Below are positions 18,354 to 27,050 of a stretch of DNA of 56,449 bases, piece by piece. Position numbers and translations under genes: made by a program. Source of the stretch: VFZS01 sp964353255. GTDB lineage: Bacteria > Acidobacteriota > Terriglobia > Bryobacterales > Bryobacteraceae. Within the stretch, counting starts at the first letter, position 1; the number at the start of each line of letters is the position of its first letter. The DNA is taken from assembly GCA_964353255.1 (NCBI GenBank), contig CAYGVJ010000013.1, positions 1 to 56,449 of the forward strand, written 5' to 3'. Below the pieces are notes generated by a model that saw only the letters and a list, made by a program, of their open reading frames with translations, searched no databases and was not told where the DNA came from.

Positions 18354-18989
18354 ATGACCCTGCCGCGGCTCTATCCCATCCTGGACACGGCTGCGCTGGC
18401 GCGCCGGGGCTGCCCGGTAGTTACGGCGGCGGAGGCTATGCTGGAGGGCGGCGCGCGGATCCTTCAGTTCCGCCACAAGGGGCATTTCACCCGAGCCGCC
18501 TTCGAGCAGGCCGAGCGCGTGGCCGCACTGTGCCGGGAGGCCGGCGCGCTTCTCATCGTCAATGACCGCGCCGACATCGCCCTGCTGCTTGAGGCCGGGC
18601 TGCACGTCGGCCAGGATGACCTGCCGGCGGCCGACGCCCGGCGCCTGCTGGGGCCGGAGCGCGTCCTCGGCCTCTCCACGCACACGCGTGAGCAGTTCGC
18701 CGCCACTCTCGAGGAGCCCGTTGACTACCTGGCCTTCGGGCCGATCTTTGCGACGGGCTCGAAGGAGAAGCCCGGCCCGGCAGTGGGGCTGGACGGCCTG
18801 CGAGAGGTCCGCGCCCTGACGGACCGCCCGCTGGTGGCCATCGGCGGGCTCCAGCGCTCGAACGCGCTCGAGGTTCTGGCCGCGGGCGCGGATGCCGTGG
18901 CCGTGATCGGTGATCTCACGCCCGAACCCTGCACTTTCGAGACGCTCCGCACCCGGATGGAAGAATGGCAGCGTGTGGTCGGGGCATAG
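18354..18989 (+). CDS. thiE: Thiamine-phosphate synthase
   Basis: The 211-residue TIM barrel has ILQFRHKG (pyrophosphate/substrate strand), LIVNDRADIAL, GLHVGQDDLP, YLAFGPIFATGSK and the C-terminal phosphate-binding VAIGGL and ADAVAVIGDL. ThiE joins HMP-PP and thiazole phosphate to give thiamine phosphate. QFRHKG replaces the more usual QxRxK pattern but keeps R and K. The Met at 18354 is used rather than 18339 because it starts right before the first strand. No other thi genes are nearby. Confidence 0.9.
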   Translation: MTLPRLYPILDTAALARRGCPVVTAAEAMLEGGARILQFRHKGHFTRAAFEQAERVAALCREAGALLIVNDRADIALLLEAGLHVGQDDLPAADARRLLGPERVLGLSTHTREQFAATLEEPVDYLAFGPIFATGSKEKPGPAVGLDGLREVRALTDRPLVAIGGLQRSNALEVLAAGADAVAVIGDLTPEPCTFETLRTRMEEWQRVVGA

Positions 18990-19055
18990 CACCGTCTACG
19001 GCAGCTCGCCGCGTTGTGTTATATTCGCCGTTTTGCTGGCTGGAAGGGAGGCCGG

Positions 19056-20501
19056 ATGGCTAGCCAACTCTTCGCGATCAAGCCTCTGGAGCAACTGCGC
19101 GCCGAGGCCGAAGCGCACACTTTGAGGCGGGCGCTGGGCCCGTGGAACCTGATTTCGTTGGGCATCGGGGCGATCATCGGCGCGGGCCTGTTCTCGCTCA
19201 CCGGCATCGCCGCCGCCGAGAACGCCGGCCCGGCGATTGCGCTCTCCTTCGTGGTGGCCGCCGTAGGCTGCACCTTCGCCGGGCTGTGCTACAGCGAATT
19301 CTCGGCGATGATTCCCATCGCCGGCAGCGCCTACACCTACGCTTACGCCACCATGGGCGAGTACCTGGCGTGGATCATCGGCTGGGACCTGGTGCTGGAG
19401 TACGCGGTGGGCGCCTCGACGGTGTCGATAAGCTGGTCGGCCTACGTGGTCTCCTTCCTGCACGACTTCGGCATCGACCTCCCGGCCAAGCTCGTGGCCT
19501 CCCCCTTTCAGCCCTTGAGGCTGCCGGACGGCACGATGGTTCACGGTATCATCAACCTGCCCGCGGTCTTCATCGTCGTGATCGTCTCGCTGCTGCTGAT
19601 GACCGGCATTCAGGAGTCCGCTCGCGCCAACGCGGTGATCGTCGTCATCAAGCTCGCGGTGGTGATCCTGTTCATCTGCCTGGGCTTCTTCTTCATCAAC
19701 CGGGCCAACTACACCCCGTACATCCCACCCAACACGGGCGAGTTCGGACATTTCGGCTGGAGCGGCATCATGCGCGCAGCGGGGGTGATCTTCTTCGCCT
19801 ACATCGGTTTTGATGCGGTCTCGACCGCGGCGCAGGAAGCTCGCCGCCCCCAGAAGGACATGCCGATCGGCATCATCGGCTCGCTCGCGATCTGCACGGT
19901 TCTTTACGTGCTGTTCTCGATCGTGCTGACCGGCGTGGTCAACTACACCGAGCTGGGCGGGGCCGCCCCGGTGGCCACGGCCATCGACCGCACTCCCTAC
20001 GACTGGCTGAAGCCGCTGGTCAAGCTGGCCGTCATCTGCGGTTTCACCTCGGTGATCCTGGTGATGCTGCTCGGCCAGTCGCGGGTGTTCTTCTCGATGT
20101 CGCGCGACAGCCTGCTGCCCAGGGTCTTCTCCGACGTGCACCCGAAGTGGAAGACGCCCTGGCGCTCGAACCTGCTGTTCATGCTGTTCGTGAGCCTGTT
20201 CTCGGCCTTCGCGCCGATCTCGATGGTGGGGCACATGACCTCGATCGGCACCCTGCTGGCCTTCGTGATCGTCTGTGCGGGGATCATGGTGATGCGGCGC
20301 GCGCAGCCCGACATACCGCGGCCGTTCAAGACGCCCCTGGTGCCGCTGGTGCCAATTCTAGGCATCGTGGTTTGCGCGGCCATGATGTACTCGCTGGGCC
20401 CGGACAACTGGCTCCGCCTAATCGTCTGGCTGATCATCGGCCAGGTGATTTACTTCACTTACAGCCGGTTCCACAGCAAGATGCGGGCGAAGAAACCGTA
20501 G
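19056..20501 (+). CDS. APC-superfamily amino acid permease (YfnA/CAT type)
   Basis: The 481-residue protein has twelve to fourteen hydrophobic segments. It carries the APC signature GIGAIIGAGLFSLTG in helix 1 and the cationic-amino-acid-transporter pattern GEFGHFGWSGIMRAAGVIFFAYIGFDAVSTAAQEARRP split across helices. The start at 19056 has a strong GGAAGGGAGG site. It probably imports amino acids. The 3' half (19737-20486) is duplicated downstream at 24001-24564. Confidence 0.93.
   Translation: MASQLFAIKPLEQLRAEAEAHTLRRALGPWNLISLGIGAIIGAGLFSLTGIAAAENAGPAIALSFVVAAVGCTFAGLCYSEFSAMIPIAGSAYTYAYATMGEYLAWIIGWDLVLEYAVGASTVSISWSAYVVSFLHDFGIDLPAKLVASPFQPLRLPDGTMVHGIINLPAVFIVVIVSLLLMTGIQESARANAVIVVIKLAVVILFICLGFFFINRANYTPYIPPNTGEFGHFGWSGIMRAAGVIFFAYIGFDAVSTAAQEARRPQKDMPIGIIGSLAICTVLYVLFSIVLTGVVNYTELGGAAPVATAIDRTPYDWLKPLVKLAVICGFTSVILVMLLGQSRVFFSMSRDSLLPRVFSDVHPKWKTPWRSNLLFMLFVSLFSAFAPISMVGHMTSIGTLLAFVIVCAGIMVMRRAQPDIPRPFKTPLVPLVPILGIVVCAAMMYSLGPDNWLRLIVWLIIGQVIYFTYSRFHSKMRAKKP
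19737..20486 (+). repeat. Permease direct repeat, copy 1 (750 bp)
   Basis: The 3' half of the intact permease. Copy 2 at 24001-24564 is nearly identical apart from two deletions (9 bp and 177 bp), which together account exactly for the length difference. Confidence 0.92.
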
Positions 20502-20562
20502 GGCCAGCCGCGGGGCGGATCGGGTAGAATCGATACAGGCAGGCGATTCTGAGGTGACGCCA

Positions 20563-20814
20563 ATGCGTGAAGTGACTCTGTCGGTGCCCGAAGAGGCCCT
20601 GATCGCGCTGAAGCTGGCCCCAGCAGCTTTGGGTGACGAGCTGCGGCTGGCCGCCGCGGTCAAGCTGTACGAGCTGGGCAAGCTCTCCTCCGGCGTCGCC
20701 GCCGATCTGGCCGGCCTGCCGCGGCCGGTGTTTCTCAGCAAGCTCGCTGACTATGGGGTTCCGACATTCCGTTTGACCGAAGAGGACCTGAAGCAGGACC
20801 TCCAGAGTGCCTGA
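20563..20814 (+). CDS. UPF0175 family antitoxin
   Basis: The 83-residue protein matches UPF0175: LSVPEEALIALKL, then a helix-turn-helix-like core AAAVKLYELGKLSSGVAADLAGLPRPVFLSKLADYGVP. GAGGTG lies 6 bp before the ATG at 20563. UPF0175 proteins are the DNA-binding antitoxin partners of DUF3368 PIN-like toxins, and exactly such a gene overlaps its 3' end by 8 bp. The pair follows the permease directly on the same strand. Confidence 0.87.
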   Translation: MREVTLSVPEEALIALKLAPAALGDELRLAAAVKLYELGKLSSGVAADLAGLPRPVFLSKLADYGVPTFRLTEEDLKQDLQSA

Positions 20815-21292
20815 GACCATCTCGAACACCTCGCCGATTCAGTACCTGTATCAGGCGGACCTCCTGGAGATGCTCCCGACGCTATACGGGGCGGTCATCA
20901 TTCCGGGAGCGGTTGCCCAGGAACTAGCGGCCGGACGTGAAGCGGGCGTGTCGCTGCCGGACCCCAGCGAACTCGCCTGGATCACGATTGAACGGCCCGC
21001 TGAGAGCACGCTCCTGCGGATCGTTGCGGATCTCGGCCCAGGGGAACGAGAGGTCATCGCCCTGGGGCTGAGGTCGCCGGACTCCTTGCTCCTACTGGAC
21101 GACGGCGTGGCCAGGCGCTGCGCGAAGCACTTGAACCTGCGGGTCACCGGCACCTTGGGCGTACTACTGAAGGCCAAGAACATCGGATGTCTGCCTTCTG
21201 TGAGGCCCGTGCTCGACAGGCTCGACGCCCTGCGCTTCCGACTTGACCCGGCCACCCGAGCGGCGGTCCTGAGACTGGCGGGAGAGCCGTAG
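20807..21292 (+). CDS. DUF3368 PIN-like toxin
   Basis: The 161-residue protein starts at GTG and contains ISNTSPIQYL, VAQELAAGR, GPGEREVIALGL, LLLLDDGVARR and GTLGVLLKAK, the DUF3368 pattern. The DUF3368 fold is PIN-related, with acids in place of the classical PIN residues, so RNA cleavage is the expected toxin activity. The overlap with the UPF0175 gene indicates translational coupling. Confidence 0.87.
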   Translation: MPETISNTSPIQYLYQADLLEMLPTLYGAVIIPGAVAQELAAGREAGVSLPDPSELAWITIERPAESTLLRIVADLGPGEREVIALGLRSPDSLLLLDDGVARRCAKHLNLRVTGTLGVLLKAKNIGCLPSVRPVLDRLDALRFRLDPATRAAVLRLAGEP

Positions 21293-21372
21293 CTCCTGTT
21301 TGGAATGCGCACTGGCGGCCCACCCTCCCCGCAAGTCGGCTCCGGTCCTGCCGCACCCCCGCAGGGGCCGTG

Positions 21373-23676
21373 TCAAGCGCTTTGGGCCAACGATTGCGTC
21401 GTCCCGCTGATCAGTCTCAAGGCCCGGTCCACGTACGTCCACAGCTCTTGAAGGTCAGGTTGCCCAGTTTCTCCACGGCCCTCATCTGAGTGTAGGAACC
21501 TCTGACAGTACTCGCGGACGCAGCCAAGCTCGTCCACATACGGCTGAAACCCGCGGAGCTCGCATCCCGGCTCAGCCCCCCGGATCTTTCGCTCGTAGTC
21601 CCCCAGCCACTCCCCGTGGCGGCAGTCTTCCGGATAGCGCACTCTGAGATAGCCTTCAAGTACCGGCCTGATGCAGCGCGCCACATTCAGGGGATCGTCA
21701 GTCGTACGGCGTCTCCTGAACTCGGCCAGCGTGCCGTGGTCCCTGAAGTACTGCTCACGCGTCTCGGCAATCAGATCGCACTCTGCAATCTCGCTCGCGT
21801 CCCCGTAAGGCACGAGCTTGAGCGCCTTCCTATCGGCGGCACATGTGTTGTCCCAAATCCCGCGCAGGAAGTACGGATCGTGGGACAAGACCACCACCTG
21901 CGCAGTCCTCCCCGACAGCTCCCGAATCTCGCGCTGCGTCTGAAACCTGCGGCTGCGGTCGAGACTCGTGATGGGGTCGTCAAAGACCACCACCTTCCCG
22001 GCCGTGTCGTCATCCACTGCGAGTCGTGCCAGGAAGAAGGCCAGCGCCAGCGTGCTTCTGTCGCCGCTGCTGAGAGTGTTCCGGAAGCACGGCTGGCCGG
22101 CGCTCTTCGCGTCCAGATCGATGGCCTGGCCGCGAAGCTCGATGCAGTACTCCATCCGGGGGCGTCCTGCCTGGTAGCCGGTCTTGACTTTCGCTATGCC
22201 AAAGTTGGCACCGAACCTCCTCAGGTACCCTTTCATTTGCTCCGTGTACTTCGGGAACAGAGTGCGGCTGTACTGGTCAAGTTCCCGCTTGGCCCTGTTC
22301 TTGTTCGTCTCAAGCCCGGCCTTCTTTTCTTGCGCCAGCCGCAGTTTTTCGCACGTTTCGGCAAGCGGAGCGGAATGCCTGTTCTTGGAGTCAATCAGCC
22401 TCAGGAGTTGCGCTTCGGCAGCGGCAAGGTCAGTCTCCCCAATCGACTGCTTCCTTGCAGCGATTTCCTGATTTGCGGCCCTCACCTTGGAATTGTAGTC
22501 GTCGATGATCCCACGGAGTTCACGAACAATGCCCTCTAGCGGTTCGAGGACCGTCCTGGGCTCGGATCTCGTAGCGGGGTGGCTGGCCTTGTTTTCGAGG
22601 ACGTCCTCGAGCCCTTTTCGGAGTTCAAGACACCGACTCTTGGTGTGCTCCCAATCGACCTCTGGATAGTCGGTCGAGACGATGCTCCTCCAAAACTCCG
22701 CCAGGCTCTGGTTCGACAGAGCCACCTGCTGAGCGGCCATCAAAGCGGATTCACCCAAGAGCCTGCGGACCTCCGCAACTGTGCGATCGACCTCGCGCGT
22801 CAGCTCTGCGTAAGCCTCGCTGAAGTACCGCCGATACGCCTCCACCAGTGCCACGCCGGCCAGCGACCTGCCACAGAAAGGACATGAGTCGTCCCTGACG
22901 TATTCGAGGCCCTGTCGGATCCAGGCCTCGCCGTGCGCATCCATGCAGGCCTCGATGTGCGCCCTCGTGCGCTCCGCCGCATCTGCGCACAGTTGGTCCA
23001 GCCCCTTCCAAAGCAGCGCCCCGATCTGATCCAGAGGAACCTCGGGCAACCCCAGGGGGGCGAGTTCCGGCTTCGCCGCGATCTCTGACGCTCTCTTGAT
23101 AGCCTCCACCTCGCGCTGCTGCTGAGCGATGCTGGCATCCGCCCTCTCGTCCTTCGGAAGGCGTAAAAAGTCCTCAACCGTCAGCCGAGAGCGGATCTGC
23201 CGTTCGATGTCAGTCCTTAGGCCTGCGAGCTCCTGGTTGACCTCCCTGATCTGAACGTCCAGCTCGTCTACGTGCTGTGCCAACACAACTCCTTGTTCGC
23301 CGATGACGAACCGGTACAGATTACGCTTGTGGTCGTGCTCTACCTGATCGCCCCTAAAAACGTTCGCCTGAACAAATTCCGCATCGAAGAGTTCAAGATT
23401 GGGAAACGTATCGCTCCACGCACCATTCTGGAAGATCACACGGCCCTTGTCGGTTAGGATTGCTATTTCCGGCAAACCCTTGCTGCCGAGCCTCGCACGC
23501 TCCTCGATCACCACGGGGAGGTCCTCTCTCAAAGAACGGAGAGTTGCGGTCAGTGTGCTCTTGCCCCGAGCGTTCTCCCCGAGAATAAGCGTCACCTTGC
23601 CAAATTCGACGTCGCCCTTTGCCTGACAGTCGTCGAAGACCGTGACACCCTTGATGCGGAGCACCTTTCGAATCAT
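21373..23676 (-). CDS. AAA_13-type SMC-like ATPase with CPxC hook, putative defence protein
   Basis: The 767-residue ATPase has Walker A GENARGKS (33-40) and two long coiled-coil stretches around a CPFC motif (265-268), reminiscent of the zinc hook of RloC/Rad50. The C-terminal ATPase half has the signature LSSGDRSTLALAFFLARLAV, Walker B VVVFDDPITSLDRS and switch VLSHDPYF. This matches AAA_13, the family that includes PrrC/RloC anticodon nucleases. A C-terminal extension (RxxxxRFLHSDEG) could carry the effector, but the nuclease triad is not clear. The Met at 23676 has GGAGG 7 nt upstream, so the ten upstream codons are excluded. It lies between the DUF3368 pair and a permease remnant. Base use looks less G+C-biased than flanking genes, suggesting transfer. 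Confidence 0.85.
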   Translation of the reverse strand: MIRKVLRIKGVTVFDDCQAKGDVEFGKVTLILGENARGKSTLTATLRSLREDLPVVIEERARLGSKGLPEIAILTDKGRVIFQNGAWSDTFPNLELFDAEFVQANVFRGDQVEHDHKRNLYRFVIGEQGVVLAQHVDELDVQIREVNQELAGLRTDIERQIRSRLTVEDFLRLPKDERADASIAQQQREVEAIKRASEIAAKPELAPLGLPEVPLDQIGALLWKGLDQLCADAAERTRAHIEACMDAHGEAWIRQGLEYVRDDSCPFCGRSLAGVALVEAYRRYFSEAYAELTREVDRTVAEVRRLLGESALMAAQQVALSNQSLAEFWRSIVSTDYPEVDWEHTKSRCLELRKGLEDVLENKASHPATRSEPRTVLEPLEGIVRELRGIIDDYNSKVRAANQEIAARKQSIGETDLAAAEAQLLRLIDSKNRHSAPLAETCEKLRLAQEKKAGLETNKNRAKRELDQYSRTLFPKYTEQMKGYLRRFGANFGIAKVKTGYQAGRPRMEYCIELRGQAIDLDAKSAGQPCFRNTLSSGDRSTLALAFFLARLAVDDDTAGKVVVFDDPITSLDRSRRFQTQREIRELSGRTAQVVVLSHDPYFLRGIWDNTCAADRKALKLVPYGDASEIAECDLIAETREQYFRDHGTLAEFRRRRTTDDPLNVARCIRPVLEGYLRVRYPEDCRHGEWLGDYERKIRGAEPGCELRGFQPYVDELGCVREYCQRFLHSDEGRGETGQPDLQELWTYVDRALRLISGTTQSLAQSA

Positions 23677-24000
23677 GCGCCTACCTCCGCAACACCGCTG
23701 TCGCATCCCAGTGCTGCCACGCTAAGCATCGAAGTAGACCCTCTTGTCATCATGATGCGCCTGTGTGATGCCACCAGGTCTGAAAAGTCCCGGAAGTCTA
23801 TTTTCTTGGTTCTGATCCTACTTATACCAATTCGTAGCCGGACAGTCAAACCGTCTGTTCGCACCTCCCCGTTGGACGCACAAGAGATGTGGGGTCCATC
23901 GGTACCGGGGGCGCCAACAACCTGTTCGAGCTGGTCGGCCCGGGCTACATCCGTCCCGAGACCCGCAGCCCGTTCCTTTCCGGCCAACGCGGCAACCTTC
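23677..24000. other. Junction region between AAA_13 gene and permease remnant
   Basis: No intact gene is visible. Part of it (about 23890-23995), read in the frame GSIGTGGANNLFELVGPGY, looks like coding sequence of an unidentified protein that is cut off where the permease copy starts. A TATAAG-like box on the minus strand near 23824-23829 may belong to the promoter of the AAA_13 gene. Confidence 0.4.
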
Positions 24001-24591
24001 GGCGAGTTCGGCTGGAGCGGCATCATGCGCGCGGCGGGAGTGATCTTCTTCGCTTACATCGGGTATGACGCGGTCTCGACCGCGGCGCAGGAAGCTCGCC
24101 GCCCCCAGAAGGACATGCCGATCGGCATCATCGGCTCGCTCGCGATCTGCACGGTTCTTTACGTGCTGTTCTCGATCGTGCTGACCGGCGTGGTCAACTA
24201 CACCGAGCTGGGCGGGGCCGCCCCGGTGGCCACGGCCATCGACCGCACTCCCTACGACTGGCTGAAGCCGCTGGTCAAGCTGGCCGTCATCTGCGGTTTC
24301 ACCTCGGTGATCCTGGTGATGCTGCTCGGCCAGTCGCGGGTGTTCTTCTCGATGTCGCGCGAGGGCGTGCTGCCCAAGGTCTTCTCCGACATACCGCGGC
24401 CCTTCAAGACGCCCCTGGTGCCGCTGGTGCCCATTCTAGGCATCGTGGTTTGCGCGGCCATGATGTACTCGCTGGGTCCGGACAACTGGCTCCGCCTGAT
24501 CGTCTGGCTGATCATCGGCCAGGTGATTTACTTCACTTACAGCCGGTTCCACAGCAAGATGCGGCGCGCGGGCGGCCGGCCTCGGGCTTGA
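24001..24591 (+). pseudogene. 5'-truncated, internally deleted copy of the APC permease
   Basis: From 24001 to 24564 this is the 3' half of the permease at 19737-20486, with the first half missing. Two internal deletions are visible: 9 bp between two TTCGG copies and 177 bp (59 codons, in frame) between two CCGAC copies. The frame stays open, so an ORF from 23752 runs through it, but it lacks the signature helices 1-5 and about two later helices and should not transport. It most likely arose by duplication followed by deletions at short repeats. Confidence 0.88.
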
Positions 24592-24608
24592 GGCCGGGAG
24601 TCGAACTC

Positions 24609-27008
24609 TCAGACGATGACGCTTTCGGTGTCCCCCTTGACCGGCCGCCACAGACCGGCCAGGCGCGCTTGAGCCGGCACACCGGGCGGACCCGGCGAGC
24701 CGGGCACGACTTGGGCCCACAGCTCGCCTGAGCCGGCGGGGCCTTCGAGCGCCACGCCGCTCCAGCCCGGATGCTGCTTCCACTGCGCTGCGAACTTGTC
24801 TTCCGGCCCGCGGACGATCATCGCGGCCGCGATGCGCGTCCGGGCGACCAGGCGCTCGGTGGATGCCTTGAAATGCCACTGATTGGGCCGGTTCTCGTGA
24901 TACTCGGGCGGGTTGCCCTCGTTGTACGGCGTGTCGAACAGGTCGGTGAGGCTGAAAGAGAGCCCGGCTTCGCAATCTAGCCGCACTTCGAGCGAAGTCC
25001 CGCCGCGCCGCGAGGTCACGGTCCGCGCTTTCTCGTCCACCTGCATCTTTTCGATGGCGTGCAGCAACCAGTCGAAGCGCCCCACCACCGGCACGGCCAG
25101 CTCGTCGAGCACTACAAAAAGTCCGGGCCGCAGAAACAACACGTGCCGGAGAAACGTCCTCAGCTTCCCGCCGTAAGCCGCGGAGGCGTCTCCGCAAAGG
25201 TAAGTGAGCGCTTTCTGATGCCGGAACTCGACGATCCGCCCGCTGGCTCCGGCAGAACGCACCAGTTGTCCCTCCCCGTTGACCAGGACCGAGTTGTTGG
25301 CCTTGGTCTGGCGGGTCCACTCGGCGTGATGTGGCATGCCGTAGGCCGGCCCATAATAGCCCGAGGCGATGGCCAGGGCGCGCCCGCCTTTCAGGATGCA
25401 GAAAGAGTTCTGATCGGCGTGGCTGTGACTGACGCTGCCGAAGGGGCTGCTCTTGAACAGGAAGAAGGTGTCCTCCGCGGGCCGGTCGAGCGCGCTGTGC
25501 AGCGCGGCCCAGCCGACGCCGCGAAACACCGCTGCGGCCGGCAGGACCGAGGGCGGCGCAGACTTTACGGTATCTTCCGCCAGCATGACGACCAGAGGGT
25601 CTGAGATGCCTTCGTCCAGCGCTCCGGTCTGCTCAGCCCACCAGACCGCTGCCGGATCGCCGAACCGCCGTCCGTGGTGCGCCATCAACACGGCTCCCGC
25701 AGCGCCCACGCCACCGCCCTCGGTGCCGTCGCCGAAGGGCTTGACCTCGCCGCGGGGCGCAGCGCAGTACAAGAAGAAGCGCCGCACGTTGCGGAAGAAG
25801 GGACGCCGGTAGAGGTCGAAGCCTGTGGCGACGCGTAGCGCCTCGATAGCCGGCAGGTAGAGAGTGTTATAGCTCAGGGCGTAACTCATGCCCTCCGCCC
25901 AGCCGCCGTCGGCATCGCCCCAGTGCGGGTAGAAGGTGGTCAGCGCGCGGAGCGAATAGTCCAGCCACTCGGCAGCGTCCGGCGCCTCGCCCGCCAGCGC
26001 CACGGCGTATTCACTCAGGTAGGCGATCAGCCGCCCATTGTGGCTTTCGGCGGGCGTCGCCAGATAATCGGCGCGCCTGAGCCGCCTCAGCACCTGGCGC
26101 GCCCGAGCAATAGTCATCTCCCGCACCCGCCGACGCTCGCTCTCATCGAACAGGTCGTAGAGCCAGTCGTAGGCGCGGTGGCCGTGGCGCGCCATGCTCA
26201 AGCCAGGCTCGTCTCCATAAGGCGAGAGCACCGACATAGTGCCCTCGACGCCCCAGGTCTCGACTTCCAGCAGAATCCTCTTCGCCGCCAGGCCGTAGCG
26301 CTCATCGCCGGAGAGCAGGTAGGCCAGCGCCAGCGGGCTCACAGCGCGGTCGATGTATCGGCGGAACTCGCGGAAGTAGACCACGTAACCCATCCGCTGC
26401 CGCGTCTGGCCCTCGAAGGTGTCGTAGGTGGGGCGCTGGGGCAGAGGGTTCTGGAGCGCGCGCTCGGCCGCTTGCCTGAGCGCCTGCCAGGCTAAGCGCC
26501 GCCCGGAGCCGAGCGACCGCCGGATCTCCGCAAGGCGATCCTTCGCGAAGATGTAGCGCGGATGCCCCTCCGGCACGCGGGCCAGCAACGCCGCCGGGTC
26601 CTGCCAGGGCAGCTCCGGGAGGCCCTGGGGGACGCGGAACCGCCAGGCACCCCGCCGCGTCCGCACGCTGTCGGAACCGTCGCTGGCCTCCACGTCCCAG
26701 GTGTAGTCGCCCGGCGGGAAGGTTCGCGTGGGCAGGTGAACGGGATCGTTCAGCCCTGAGGCTTCGTACACCAGCTTGCCCGCTGCGTCTCGCACTACGA
26801 GGCGGTACGTAGCAGCGCCCGCGGCGCGCCACCAAGCGAAGCCCGGCGGATTAACGCCCACCGACGCGCTCTCGGCAGGAGTCGGGAAAAGAGCCCGCTC
26901 CGCCTGCGCGTCCGGGAAGCGGACCTCGGCGGCGGCGCCGGGCCGAGGCAGCCAGAGCGGACCTGCGGCCGGCAAAGATCCTAAGAAAGCCCTTCGTGAC
27001 GATCGCAT
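24609..27008 (-). CDS. Tat-exported heparinase II/III-like (DUF4962) protein
   Basis: The 799-residue protein has a Tat-like leader (SSRRAFLGSLPAAG), an N-terminal Ig/fibronectin-like strand region (GFAWWRAAGAATYRLVVRDA), an alpha/alpha toroid with repeated aromatic helices (RHGHRAYDWLYDLF, AESHNGRLIAYL) and the C-terminal heparinase II/III beta-sandwich (SVSHSHADQNSFCI, GPAYGMPHHAEWTRQTKANNSV). This domain order fits polysaccharide lyases of the PL15/PL17/PL21 type, with H and Y/N residues in the usual places. It probably degrades acidic polysaccharide in the periplasm. It stands alone and converges with the permease remnant. Confidence 0.88.
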   Translation of the reverse strand: MRSSRRAFLGSLPAAGPLWLPRPGAAAEVRFPDAQAERALFPTPAESASVGVNPPGFAWWRAAGAATYRLVVRDAAGKLVYEASGLNDPVHLPTRTFPPGDYTWDVEASDGSDSVRTRRGAWRFRVPQGLPELPWQDPAALLARVPEGHPRYIFAKDRLAEIRRSLGSGRRLAWQALRQAAERALQNPLPQRPTYDTFEGQTRQRMGYVVYFREFRRYIDRAVSPLALAYLLSGDERYGLAAKRILLEVETWGVEGTMSVLSPYGDEPGLSMARHGHRAYDWLYDLFDESERRRVREMTIARARQVLRRLRRADYLATPAESHNGRLIAYLSEYAVALAGEAPDAAEWLDYSLRALTTFYPHWGDADGGWAEGMSYALSYNTLYLPAIEALRVATGFDLYRRPFFRNVRRFFLYCAAPRGEVKPFGDGTEGGGVGAAGAVLMAHHGRRFGDPAAVWWAEQTGALDEGISDPLVVMLAEDTVKSAPPSVLPAAAVFRGVGWAALHSALDRPAEDTFFLFKSSPFGSVSHSHADQNSFCILKGGRALAIASGYYGPAYGMPHHAEWTRQTKANNSVLVNGEGQLVRSAGASGRIVEFRHQKALTYLCGDASAAYGGKLRTFLRHVLFLRPGLFVVLDELAVPVVGRFDWLLHAIEKMQVDEKARTVTSRRGGTSLEVRLDCEAGLSFSLTDLFDTPYNEGNPPEYHENRPNQWHFKASTERLVARTRIAAAMIVRGPEDKFAAQWKQHPGWSGVALEGPAGSGELWAQVVPGSPGPPGVPAQARLAGLWRPVKGDTESVIV

Positions 27009-27050
27009 GCTGGTTTCAGACTATAATCGCATTTTCAACCTCATAATCCG

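Noticed and set aside
21373..23676. HEPN RNase motif (R-x4-6-H) in the AAA_13 protein tail
   Set aside because: The arginines and the histidine in REYCQRFLH are seven or two residues apart, outside the HEPN spacing.
23752..24591. The open frame over the permease copy as a functional short transporter
   Set aside because: It lacks the first half of the permease and 59 further residues; its first 83 codons do not resemble a transporter.
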